From the NCBI RefSeq assembly GCF_019977295.1, contig NZ_AP024651.1, positions 1,054,001 through 1,118,000 on the forward strand: a stretch of DNA of 64,000 nucleotides, written 5' to 3'. The position numbers and the translations under genes were made by a program. Positions 30,154-38,328 of this stretch are shown here, piece after piece (position 1 is the first letter of the stretch; the number at the start of each line of letters is the position of its first letter). Below the pieces are notes generated by a model. The model worked only from the letters and a program-made list of their open reading frames with translations, did no database searches and had not been told where the DNA came from. The stretch comes from Arthrobacter sp. StoSoilB20. Its GTDB lineage: Bacteria; Actinomycetota; Actinomycetes; Actinomycetales; Micrococcaceae.

Positions 30154-31239
30154 ATGACGATTATTGCTGCCGCCGACGGGTCCGCCCTCGGCAATCCTGG
30201 GCCGGCCGGTTGGGCCTGGTACGTTGATGACTCCTGTTGGCGCGCAGGAGGTTGGCCGCATGGCACCAACAACCAGGGTGAGCTCATGGCTGTCCTGGAC
30301 CTCTTCCGTTCCACGGCGCACGTGCCGGAGGAAGAGCTGCTGATCCTTTGCGACAGCCAGTACGTCATCAACTGCATCAGCAAGTGGATGCCAGGCTGGA
30401 AACGCAAAGGCTGGCGCAAAGCCGACGGCAAGCCTGTGTTGAACGTGGACCTTCTCAAGGACATCGACCAGGCGATAGTTGGCCGCAAGTACACCTTCGA
30501 ATGGGTCAAAGGACATGCCGGGCACGACCTCAACGAGGCAGCCGATGAGCGGGCACGGGCTGCAGCGACGGCCTTCCAACAGGGTGTCGCGCACCGGAGC
30601 GGCCCCGGCTTCCCGGGCGCGCAGGGGCAGGACCACGAGCTCGTGAAAGCCTCCGCGCCGGGTGGAACGCAGACCTCCGCGCAGGGCGGACCGCAGAACC
30701 TTACGCAGGCAGGGGTTCCAGCGCCGGCTCCGGCGCTGGTTCCGGTACAGGTGCCGGCGCAGGGCCGGGCAGCCTCCAGCCCTGCCAGGAGTGAACGCAG
30801 CACCCGACCACATTTTGAGCCGACGCTCTTCGGAGAATCAGGCATCTTTGGCCAACCGGATCTTTTCAGTGAGCTCGAGGATGCTTCCACCCAGGAGCTC
30901 TCCGCTGAGGAGACGGTGCTGGCGTTGGAGCGGGAACTTCTTCGGCCCGACGTTCGCGCCGACATTGGCAGGATCGGTGTGCTGCTCCACCCCGACTTTG
31001 CCGAGATTGGCAGCTCGGGACGGTTCTGGACGCGGGACGCCATGATGATGGCCCTGGAAGAGGACCCCGGCGAACCCACGGAGCTTGAACTGCTCAGCGC
31101 CGACCGTCTCAGCGAAAACACCATTTTGCTGAACTATCGCAGCTTCTCCCACGCGGGCTCGGCACTGCGCAGCTCTGTCTGGATATTGGACCGCGGTCAA
31201 TGGAGGCTCCGGTTCCATCAGGGGACGCTGGAAAGCTAG
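30154..31239 (+). CDS. RNase HI fused to a DUF4440/SnoaL-like domain
   Basis: 361 residues. Residues 1-150 are RNase HI: AADGSALGNPGPAGWAWYVD (first Asp), NNQGELMAV (Glu), ILCDSQYVINCI (Asp), WVKGHAGHDLNEAADERAR (last Asp), so the catalytic DEDD set is complete. A Gly/Pro/Ala linker of about 90 residues follows, then a DUF4440-like domain (LERELLRPDVRADIGRIGVL, SGRFWTRDAMMMAL, WRLRFHQGT). RNase HI removes RNA from RNA-DNA hybrids; the added domain is a ligand-binding fold of unknown purpose. A short region with no ribosome site precedes ATG 30154. Confidence 0.9.
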   Translation: MTIIAAADGSALGNPGPAGWAWYVDDSCWRAGGWPHGTNNQGELMAVLDLFRSTAHVPEEELLILCDSQYVINCISKWMPGWKRKGWRKADGKPVLNVDLLKDIDQAIVGRKYTFEWVKGHAGHDLNEAADERARAAATAFQQGVAHRSGPGFPGAQGQDHELVKASAPGGTQTSAQGGPQNLTQAGVPAPAPALVPVQVPAQGRAASSPARSERSTRPHFEPTLFGESGIFGQPDLFSELEDASTQELSAEETVLALERELLRPDVRADIGRIGVLLHPDFAEIGSSGRFWTRDAMMMALEEDPGEPTELELLSADRLSENTILLNYRSFSHAGSALRSSVWILDRGQWRLRFHQGTLES

Positions 31240-31352
31240 GGTTTTTGAACGTCCAGGCACCGAAGGGCTCGGCTGTGTCACCTGCCGACTTGCATCATGC
31301 TGTCTGATGACATGCTGGCCGATGGGCTACTGGCTGATGATCTGATGACCTC

Positions 31353-31402
31353 CTGACCGAAGTCCTGCTGACCGAAGTCCTACTGACCGAAGTCCTACTG
31401 AC
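31353..31402. repeat. 15-bp tandem repeat
   Basis: CTGACCGAAGTCCTR repeats at 31353, 31368 and 31383, with a partial copy at 31398. Related CTGATGA strings precede it from about 31302. Located in the 234-bp gap between the RNase HI and WXG100 genes, which has nothing else recognisable. Confidence 0.75.
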
Positions 31403-31473
31403 CTATGACCTGCAGGGCCGGCATGCACAGGGGGAAGACAGCCGGCCCCGCAGGAGCTCATAGGGAAAGGTGC

Positions 31474-31764
31474 TCAGTAGGCGAAGCGCTGCGTGTTTCC
31501 TTGCTCCACCTCGGAGTAACTTGTGGCGGCCGAAGCCAATGCCAGGTTGATGGATGCCAAGGAGTCCTCAACCTTTCCCTGGGTAACTGACCATTCAAGG
31601 ACCAAGGACCGGAAGTTGGTGGCGGCGGATCCCCGCCACGTTGCCTCCAGCTCGTCCAGGCCGCGCTTCATGGCCAACACATCGGAGCTGATGCGATCTA
31701 CGGTTCCTTTTACGTTGGCCGATTTGAGCTGAAGCAACTCGGTATCGACGGAGATGACGCTCAT
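31474..31764 (-). CDS. WXG100-family protein (ESX/type VII substrate type)
   Basis: 96 residues, the family's usual length: two helices joined by TWRGSAATNF, which holds the WxG turn, and a YSEVEQGNT tail resembling the YxxxD/E export signal. WXG100 proteins are secreted as dimers by type VII systems. No ESX ATPase or partner is nearby, so it is an orphan whose export machinery must lie elsewhere. A GGCACC...ribosome region (AAAGGCACC) precedes the ATG. Confidence 0.88.
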   Translation of the reverse strand: MSVISVDTELLQLKSANVKGTVDRISSDVLAMKRGLDELEATWRGSAATNFRSLVLEWSVTQGKVEDSLASINLALASAATSYSEVEQGNTQRFAY

Positions 31765-31920
31765 GGGTGGTGCCTTTCGACGAAGATGTTCCGCTCATCG
31801 CGGTGGGATGCGTGGGCCACAACATTGAGCCTAGGCACCCGCCGGTAGCCCCGGAACACAGCTTCGCCGCTATGTGGACAACTGCCGGACAGCAGGGGTA
31901 TGTGGACAACGGCCCCAGCG

Positions 31921-33387
31921 TTAGTTGGATACCAACTCTGCCGGCTCTTCGCGGAACGGAAGGCTGACCTCCATGGTTGCGCCTCCGCCTTCGGTCTCCG
32001 TGACCCGCACGGTACCTCCATGCGAGCCAACAATGGCGGCAACAATGGCCAGGCCCAGGCCGCTGCCACCGGTCTCGCGGGTCCGGGAGGTGTCGGCGCG
32101 GTAGAAACGCTCGAAGATCTTGTTGGTTTCCGCGTCCGGAATACCGGGCCCATGATCCCGGATCTCTATGACCGAGAACGTTCCCGAAGCAGTAGTTCGA
32201 ACACCGACAGCCAGCTCAATGGGGCTGCCCTCGGGCGTGTACCGCAGCGCGTTGCCCACCAGGTTGCCGATGACTTGGCGCAGTTTGGCCTCGTCGCCCT
32301 GGACGGGAGCAGCGGTGGGGGAGTCGCCGTCGAGTCCTGTGAGGGTGATGCGACGGTCTCCGGAGGAGGCCTTGGTGTCCACCACGGCGTCATGGGCAAG
32401 GAGTTGCAGGTCCACTGGCTTGAGTTGAAGCGGACGCTGTTCGTCCAGGCGTGCCAGCATCAACAGGTCCTCCACCATGGAGCCCATCCGCTTGGCTTCG
32501 CTCTCGATCCTGCCCATGGCCATCGCGACGTCTTCCTCGCTGGTCAGCGCACCGTGGCGGTACAGCTCAGAGAAGCCACGGATGGTCACCAAGGGGGTGC
32601 GCAGTTCGTGGGAGGCATCGGCTGCGAAGCGGCGCATCCGCCCTTCGGAAGCTGCCCGGGCTGCGAAGGAGGCTTCAATATGGGCCAGCATGGCATTCAG
32701 GGAACCGCCGAGCCGGCCGACTTCGGTGTGGGGGTTGTCTACGTCCACACGCCGGGACAGATCGCCCGCGGCAATGGCGGCGGCCGTTTTCTCCACCTTG
32801 GCCAACGGACGGAAGGACCGGGCAACAGTCCACGTGGCGATGAAGAACGCCAATACCAGCGTCAAAAGGCCAACGCCCACCACCACCAGGACCGCATGTT
32901 CCATCACTTTGTCCACCGGGCTAAGAGGCAGCCCGATGATGACCACGCCGCTTTGACCGCTGGTAACCACGACGCCCAATGCAATCACACGCCAGTTCGT
33001 GCCGGCTGTGCCTTTGACTTGGAAAGGGGTTGTGCCGCGCTGCCTGGCTTCAGTAGGAGTGATATTGGGGATCGCGGGACGGTCAGTTTGGCTGCCACCC
33101 AAGGGATAAGGATCAAAGCCGTCGACGTACAGGGTGAGCGAGTAGTCCGTGGGTACGGCAGAGCCGCTGGGTGCGATGGGGTCCGGCTGAGTGGGATTCA
33201 GGAAGGACTTCTCGTTCTGCGCCAAGGCGACCGCGGCCTTGAGTTTGTCATCCACCTGGCCTTGCAGGTAGCTCTTGACGAGCGTCAGGGTTCCCGCACC
33301 TGTGGCCGCCAAGGCCAACAGCAGCAGGCCCATAATGATGGCGACGAGTTGGGACCTCAGGGACGCCGATTTCCAGCGTTGCAGCAA
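31921..33387 (-). CDS. Two-component sensor histidine kinase
   Basis: 488 residues. TM1 (LVAIIMGLLLLALAATGAG), an extracytoplasmic sensor of about 130 residues, TM2 (AVLVVVGVGLLTLVLAFFI), HAMP, HisKA with FAADASHELRTPLVTIRGF (phospho-His), and HATPase with GNLVGNALRYTP, DHGPGIP and GGSGLGLAIV. TTG start two nt after the response-regulator stop, so translation is coupled. The layout resembles the TcrY/TrcS group of actinobacterial kinases; the signal is unknown. Confidence 0.93.
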   Translation of the reverse strand: MLQRWKSASLRSQLVAIIMGLLLLALAATGAGTLTLVKSYLQGQVDDKLKAAVALAQNEKSFLNPTQPDPIAPSGSAVPTDYSLTLYVDGFDPYPLGGSQTDRPAIPNITPTEARQRGTTPFQVKGTAGTNWRVIALGVVVTSGQSGVVIIGLPLSPVDKVMEHAVLVVVGVGLLTLVLAFFIATWTVARSFRPLAKVEKTAAAIAAGDLSRRVDVDNPHTEVGRLGGSLNAMLAHIEASFAARAASEGRMRRFAADASHELRTPLVTIRGFSELYRHGALTSEEDVAMAMGRIESEAKRMGSMVEDLLMLARLDEQRPLQLKPVDLQLLAHDAVVDTKASSGDRRITLTGLDGDSPTAAPVQGDEAKLRQVIGNLVGNALRYTPEGSPIELAVGVRTTASGTFSVIEIRDHGPGIPDAETNKIFERFYRADTSRTRETGGSGLGLAIVAAIVGSHGGTVRVTETEGGGATMEVSLPFREEPAELVSN

Positions 33388-33389
33388 GG

Positions 33390-34109
33390 TCAGCGCTTCT
33401 CTGCCGTCCGCAGCACGTAGCCCACGCCGCGCTTGGTCTGGATAAGGGCCGCGGCATCGGGATCAATGTCCACTTTGCGCCGGAGGTAGGAAATGTAGGA
33501 CTCCACGATCGAGGCGTCGCCGTTGAAGTCATACTCCCAAACGTGGTCCAGAATCTGGGCCTTGGACAGTACTCGGTTGGGGTTCAGCATGAGGTAGCGC
33601 AGGAGCTTGAACTCGGTGGGGGACAGCTCGATCACTGTGCCGCCGCGGCGGACCTCGTGGGCGTCGTCGTCGAGTTCGAGGTCGTCGACGCGGATCACGG
33701 CGTCGTCGTCCTCCAAGGGCTGGGTGCGGCGGAGGACCGCCCGGATCCGCGCCACTACTTCGTCCAGGCTGAACGGTTTGGTGACGTAGTCATCGCCACC
33801 AACTGTCAGGCCGGTGACTTTGTCCTCGGTGTCGTCCTTCGCGGTCAGGAACAGGACAGGGAAGTGCTTGCCTGCTGCGCGGAGGCGGCGCGTCACCGTA
33901 AAACCATCCATGTCCGGCAGCATGACGTCCAGGACGGCGAGGTCCGGAGCGTGGAGGTCGGCTGCTGCGAGGGCTTCGCGACCGTTGGACGCGGCAACGA
34001 CCTCGAAACCTGCAAAGCGCAGGGACGTGGAGAGAAGCTCGCGGATGTTGGGTTCGTCATCGACGACAAGGAGCTTGGCTTCGGGGCCGTTCTTTTTCAT
34101 GACACCCAT
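33390..34109 (-). CDS. OmpR-family response regulator
   Basis: 239 residues. Receiver domain with LLVVDDEPNIRELL, phospho-Asp in LAVLDVMLPDMDGF, LTAKDD and YVTKPFS; winged-helix DNA-binding domain with ELSPTEFKLLRYLMLNPNRVLSK and SYISYLRRKVD. ATG 34109 follows GGGAG; an in-frame ATG at 34100 is possible. First gene of a regulator-kinase operon read leftward; target genes unknown. Confidence 0.95.
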   Translation of the reverse strand: MGVMKKNGPEAKLLVVDDEPNIRELLSTSLRFAGFEVVAASNGREALAAADLHAPDLAVLDVMLPDMDGFTVTRRLRAAGKHFPVLFLTAKDDTEDKVTGLTVGGDDYVTKPFSLDEVVARIRAVLRRTQPLEDDDAVIRVDDLELDDDAHEVRRGGTVIELSPTEFKLLRYLMLNPNRVLSKAQILDHVWEYDFNGDASIVESYISYLRRKVDIDPDAAALIQTKRGVGYVLRTAEKR

Positions 34110-34168
34110 GATGCTCCCAGAAACTGGGAGTTATCTGGACGCTGCATGTGAGCCCTCTGCGTAGCTTG

Positions 34169-34804
34169 CTACGCCCCGAGCGCCAGTCCCGCACCCAGCG
34201 CCACCATGGTGACGGCTATGCCGCCATCCAGGAAACGCCACGAGCGGGGCCGGGCAAAGAAGCCCCGGAGGAAACGGGCGCCAAAACCCAGGGAGCAGAA
34301 CCATAGGATGCTTCCCAGCATTGCGCCGGCCCCGAACCACCACTGCAGGGGAGTGCCTTGTGCGCTGGCAATGGACCCGAGGAGCGCGATGTCCAGGTAG
34401 ACGTGCGGATTGAGCCAGGTCAGGGCCAGGACAGTGGTGACCGCCGCTGCTGCGCCCCGTTTCGCGCCGCCGTCGTTCCTTGACCCCTCACTGGTGGTCA
34501 GCGCCTGCGGACGGAGTGCGCGCCGGGCCGCCAGGACTCCGTAGGTCACCAGGAAGGCGGCCCCCACATAGCGAAGAACGACGACGGCGGCAGGGGCTGC
34601 CGTAATGAGCGCACCGGTGCCAAGTACTCCGGCAGCTATCAGCACGGCGTCGGAGAGGGCGCAGACCGCGACGATCGGAACGATGTGTTCGCCGCGGATT
34701 CCTTGCCGGAGGACGAAGGCATTCTGGGCGCCAATGGCGACGATCAGGGCAAGGCCGGTGGCAAGGCCGAGGCCTGCGGACTGGAGGAAGTCGGTGTAGT
34801 TCAC
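34169..34804 (-). CDS. lysE: LysE/ArgO-family basic amino acid exporter
   Basis: 211 residues, six hydrophobic segments. Family start GLATGLALIVAIGAQNAFVLRQGIRGEH and central LTWLNPHVYLDIALLGSIA with the conserved NPHVYLD. Exports lysine or arginine in excess; in Corynebacterium lysE is divergent from its activator lysG, the same arrangement as here. Both lysine and arginine/canavanine exporters share these motifs, so the substrate is not certain. Confidence 0.9.
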   Translation of the reverse strand: MNYTDFLQSAGLGLATGLALIVAIGAQNAFVLRQGIRGEHIVPIVAVCALSDAVLIAAGVLGTGALITAAPAAVVVLRYVGAAFLVTYGVLAARRALRPQALTTSEGSRNDGGAKRGAAAAVTTVLALTWLNPHVYLDIALLGSIASAQGTPLQWWFGAGAMLGSILWFCSLGFGARFLRGFFARPRSWRFLDGGIAVTMVALGAGLALGA

Positions 34805-34872
34805 TCTTCGAAACTACGGCTGGATGTGCCCTTAGACCAGCTAATGATTCTGATGCAGCATAAGATGCTCTT

Positions 34873-35793
34873 ATGTCGCAGTTTCCATCAGAGCAGTTGC
34901 TGACCTTCGCCACCGTGCTTTCCGAAGGCACCCTGGATTCCGCAGCGCGGCTGCTCCACATCACGCCATCGGCGGTCTCCCAGAGATTGAAGGCCCTTGA
35001 ACAGGCGGCCGGCAGAGTGCTGATGCAACGCAGCAATCCTGCCCAGGCTACGGAAGCGGGCGAAGTTGTTCTTCGACTGGCGCGCCAGGTCGCCCAGCTG
35101 GAAGCTGATGCCGGCAGGGAACTCGGCCTGGGCGCGGACAGGGCACAGCTGGCCCTGCCGATTGTGGTCAACGCGGACTCGCTGGCAGTGTGGTTCCTCC
35201 AGGCGCTGGCGCGAGTACCTCGCGACCTCAATGTCACTTTTGACTTGCATCGGGATGATGAACAGCACTCCACCTCCTTGTTGCGTTCGGGGACAGTCAT
35301 GGCAGCTGTTACGGCCACGCCCGAGCCGGTGCAGGGGTGCCGCGTGGAAAGCCTGGGCGTCATGCGGTACCGGGCCGTTGCTGCGCCGGATTTCGTGGAC
35401 CGGTGGTTTCCCGATTTTCCCCAAGGACTGGACGGGGAAGTCCTCAACACGGCTCCCACGGTTGATTTCGACCGCAAGGACACCTACCAGTGGGCATTCG
35501 TGCGGTCCTGGCCGGGCGAAACCGGTCAAGCAGTGGAACGCCGCGGGCCCCGCCACTATGTTCCGGCGTCCCACGATTTTGGTGACGCGATCCGGCTCGG
35601 GCTGGGCTGGGGGTTGATCCCTGAGATCCAGTGTGGACCGGACATTGCCGAAGGCCGCCTGGTTGAACTTGCTCCGGAGAGGCCGTTCGACGTCCCCCTG
35701 TACTGGCAGCGGTGGAAGGCAGCGTCCAAGGTCCTGGATGTTCTTAGCGACACCGTCCGCGAGGTGTCCGGCCAATACCTGAGCACGCCCTGA
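34873..35793 (+). CDS. lysG: LysR-family regulator, LysG/ArgP type
   Basis: 306 residues. HTH LLTFATVLSEGTLDSAARLLHITPSAVSQRLKALEQ and the ArgP-like effector domain (VNADSLAVWFLQAL, QGCRVESLGVMRYRAVAAPDFVDRWF, GWGLIPE). Divergent from lysE across 68 bp that contains an AT-rich LysR-type region (CTAATGATTC, GCATAAGATGC). Predicted to activate lysE when basic amino acids accumulate. Confidence 0.9.
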   Translation: MSQFPSEQLLTFATVLSEGTLDSAARLLHITPSAVSQRLKALEQAAGRVLMQRSNPAQATEAGEVVLRLARQVAQLEADAGRELGLGADRAQLALPIVVNADSLAVWFLQALARVPRDLNVTFDLHRDDEQHSTSLLRSGTVMAAVTATPEPVQGCRVESLGVMRYRAVAAPDFVDRWFPDFPQGLDGEVLNTAPTVDFDRKDTYQWAFVRSWPGETGQAVERRGPRHYVPASHDFGDAIRLGLGWGLIPEIQCGPDIAEGRLVELAPERPFDVPLYWQRWKAASKVLDVLSDTVREVSGQYLSTP

Positions 35794-35860
35794 ACCGCTG
35801 ATTCCGAACACGCCCATGGATGCTTCCAAAAATGTCAGTGCCCAGTTCCACACTGGAACC

Positions 35861-36085
35861 ATGGCAAACACAGCAGCTCCAGTCAGCATTCACCAGCATC
35901 AGGACGCAGCGCTCGTCGAGTTCCATGTGACCTACCTTGACAGCGATACGGGACGGGTCAGGCGGGAGGACTTCCAGGACCTCGCCGCCGCCGAGCGCTT
36001 CGCCAGTGCCCAGCTCCGTGACGAGGATTGCTGGGCAGTGGTGGATCACGTCACCCTTCAGCAGACCAGCCGGATGGTTGCCTAG
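35861..36085 (+). CDS. Small hypothetical protein
   Basis: 74 residues from ATG 35861 (MANTAAPVSIHQHQ); an upstream in-frame ATG at 35816 would add 15 residues, and neither has a convincing ribosome site. The chain VEFHVTYLDSDTGRVRREDFQDLAAAERFASAQL resembles short actinobacterial proteins with a beta-hairpin and helix, but I recognise no named family. No membrane or signal segment. Follows lysG by 67 bp and overlaps the end of the questionable minus-strand frame at 36051. Confidence 0.6.
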   Translation: MANTAAPVSIHQHQDAALVEFHVTYLDSDTGRVRREDFQDLAAAERFASAQLRDEDCWAVVDHVTLQQTSRMVA

Positions 36086-36455
36086 GTCTGACCCCCGCCA
36101 CGGCCTTGCGGTCTGAGGAGCCCAGCAACCCCAGACCGCTGAGGTCGTGACCGGCCACTGCGGTCCACCTTTGCGTGGAACGCTGCAGGATCGTACCCTG
36201 CAGGGCTGTACGCGACGACGTCGCCAAGCAGTGCTTGGCGCTCCCGTCGCCGGGGATGTTAAGCCGGTGTTCCGCCTCCTCAGCAAGCACGGAACACCGG
36301 CCAGCGCGGCCCAAGCCGCGGGGATGGCGGTTAGTGGTACCTGCCGCCAAAGCACCAAGCAGGCTGTTCTGGAAATGGAAGAAATCCGAAGGAAGCAACT
36401 GCGCAAAGGCAGACGGCAGGACAACCACGGAAAGGGCCACAAGGGCTTTGCTCAC
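36051..36455 (-). CDS. Possible secreted protein, doubtful
   Basis: 134 codons from GTG 36455, which follows AGAGGA at seven nt. It starts like a signal peptide (MSKALVALSVVVLPSAFAQ), but the rest matches no family I know and codon use is not typical. The 571-bp stretch 36086-36656 has no better gene and is full of short perfect palindromes (ACCCTGCAGGGT, CCAAGCACTGCTTGG, a GGTGTTCCG/CGGAACACC stem), so a structured RNA or a decayed gene is equally possible. Confidence 0.3.
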   Translation of the reverse strand: MSKALVALSVVVLPSAFAQLLPSDFFHFQNSLLGALAAGTTNRHPRGLGRAGRCSVLAEEAEHRLNIPGDGSAKHCLATSSRTALQGTILQRSTQRWTAVAGHDLSGLGLLGSSDRKAVAGVRPRQPSGWSAEG

Positions 36456-36656
36456 GGGGAAATCCTCTGATGGGAATTCTCGGATTCTTCCAGGGCTTCT
36501 GGTCGCCGGCTCCCTGCCTGCGGGATACCCCCACCGCCGACGACTGGCCGCCGGGCTGCCTGGACCAGGGGCAGCCTTTCAAAGGCGGAGAGCTTCACTT
36601 GGAATCGTAAATTTGCTGGAGATGAATAGCAAGGGTTTCTTGCTTCCCGCAGCCCT

Positions 36657-38315
36657 TTACTGCTCCTGGCCGACGTCCTTGCCCACGTCTTTTGCATCCA
36701 TGATCCGGTACGCATATCCCTGTTCTGCAAGGAACCGCTGGCGTTTGGCGGCGAAATCCTGGTCAAGGGTGTCACGGGCCACCAAGGAGTAGAACCGGGC
36801 AGCACGGCCGTCCTGCTTGGGGCGCAGGAGCCGTCCCAAACGCTGGGCCTCCTCCTGGCGTGAACCGAACGAACCCGATACCTGGATGGCGACCGATGCC
36901 TCCGGAAGGTCGATCGAGAAGTTGGCCACCTTGGAGACCACCAACGTCTGGATCTCACCCTTGCGGAAGGCGTCAAAAAGTTTCTGCCGTGCTTTGACCG
37001 TGGTTTCACCCTTGATCAGGGGAGCGTCCAGGCGCTCGGCGATCTCGTCCAACTGGTCGATGTACTGGCCGATCACCAGCAACTGCTCACCCTTGTGAAC
37101 GGCAACGAGGTCTTCCACAAGCTTGGTCTTGGTTTCCGAGGTGGCGCAGAGCCTGTACTTGTCGGCGTCATCAGCCATGGCATAAGCCACCCGCTCGTCC
37201 CGCGGGAGGTCCACCCGGACTTCCACGCAGTCGGCGGGCGCTATGTAGCCCTGGGCCTCGATGTCTTTCCACGGGGCGTCGTAGCGCTTGGGACCGATCA
37301 GGCTGAAGACCTCCCCTTCCCGGCCGTCTTCCCGCACCAGCGTTGCCGTGAGACCGAGCCGGCGCCTGGCTTGGAGGTCGGCGGTCATGCGGAAGATGGG
37401 GGCGGGCAAAAGATGGACTTCGTCATAGATGATAAGACCCCAGTCGTGGCCATCCACGAGCTCCAGGTGAGGATAGAGCCCACCGCGCTTGGTAGTGAGG
37501 ACTTGGTAGGTGGCAATGGTGACAGGCCGGACTTCCTTCACAGCACCTGAGTACTCACCGATCTCGTCTTCGGTCAGGGATGTCCGCTTGAGCAGCTCAT
37601 CCTTCCACTGCCGGGCCGAGACGGTGTTGGTCACCAGGATCAGCGTGGTGGTGGAGGACGTCGCCATCGCTGCCGCACCCACCAGCGTCTTGCCGGCACC
37701 ACAGGGAAGTACGACGACGCCGCTGCCGCCGGCCCAGAAGTTCTCCGTGGCCAGCTTCTGGTAAGGACGCAGCTCCCAGCCGCTTTCGTCCAGCATGATG
37801 AGGTGTGGCTGACCGTCAACATAGCCTGCGAGGTCCTCGGCCGGCCACCCCAGTTTGAGCAGCAGCTGCTTCAGTTGGCCCCGTTGGGAGGAGTGGACCA
37901 CGACTGTTTCGCCGTCGATCCTGGGGCCAAGCAGGGGTGCGATCTTCTTGGCACGGATGACTTCCTCCAGCACGGGGTAGTCATCGGTGCGCATCACCAA
38001 TCCATGCTGGGCATCCTTCTCCAGGCGTAGCCGGCCGTAGCGGGACATGGTCTCTTCGATGTCAATCAGCAAGGCATGCGGGACCGGGAACCGGGAGTAC
38101 TTCAGCAGGGTGTCCAGCACTTGCTCGGCGTCCAGGCCAGCGGCCCGCGCGTTCCACAGGCCCAAAGGCGTCAACCGGTAGCTGTGCATGTGCTCAGGGG
38201 CGCGTTCCAACTCCGCAAAGGCCGCAATGGCGTGCCGTGCCTCGGTGGCGAGTTCGTGGTCGACTTCCAGCAGGATGGTCTTATCACTTTGTACGATCAG
38301 CGGACCGTCGGTCAC
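36657..38315 (-). CDS. XPB/Rad25-type DNA helicase
   Basis: 552 residues. Superfamily 2 helicase: N-terminal helicase-associated region, then RPYQKLATENFW, Walker A VLPCGAGKT (near 204-210), the DEVH box IIYDEVHLLPA, motif III LGLTATLVREDG, and motif VI QEEAQRLGRLLRPK with SKVANFSIDLPEA. Closest to bacterial/archaeal XPB, the eukaryotic TFIIH repair helicase. GTG 38315 follows GAGGA at seven nt and lies 13 nt after the stop of the helicase-associated gene, so the two are an operon. Role in DNA repair is inferred. Confidence 0.93.
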   Translation of the reverse strand: MTDGPLIVQSDKTILLEVDHELATEARHAIAAFAELERAPEHMHSYRLTPLGLWNARAAGLDAEQVLDTLLKYSRFPVPHALLIDIEETMSRYGRLRLEKDAQHGLVMRTDDYPVLEEVIRAKKIAPLLGPRIDGETVVVHSSQRGQLKQLLLKLGWPAEDLAGYVDGQPHLIMLDESGWELRPYQKLATENFWAGGSGVVVLPCGAGKTLVGAAAMATSSTTTLILVTNTVSARQWKDELLKRTSLTEDEIGEYSGAVKEVRPVTIATYQVLTTKRGGLYPHLELVDGHDWGLIIYDEVHLLPAPIFRMTADLQARRRLGLTATLVREDGREGEVFSLIGPKRYDAPWKDIEAQGYIAPADCVEVRVDLPRDERVAYAMADDADKYRLCATSETKTKLVEDLVAVHKGEQLLVIGQYIDQLDEIAERLDAPLIKGETTVKARQKLFDAFRKGEIQTLVVSKVANFSIDLPEASVAIQVSGSFGSRQEEAQRLGRLLRPKQDGRAARFYSLVARDTLDQDFAAKRQRFLAEQGYAYRIMDAKDVGKDVGQEQ

Positions 38316-38328
38316 TGTTGATTCCTCT

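Noticed and set aside
31240..31473. CRISPR-like array from the CTGACCGAAGTCCT repeats
   Set aside because: Period is 15 bp with no spacers; a simple tandem repeat.
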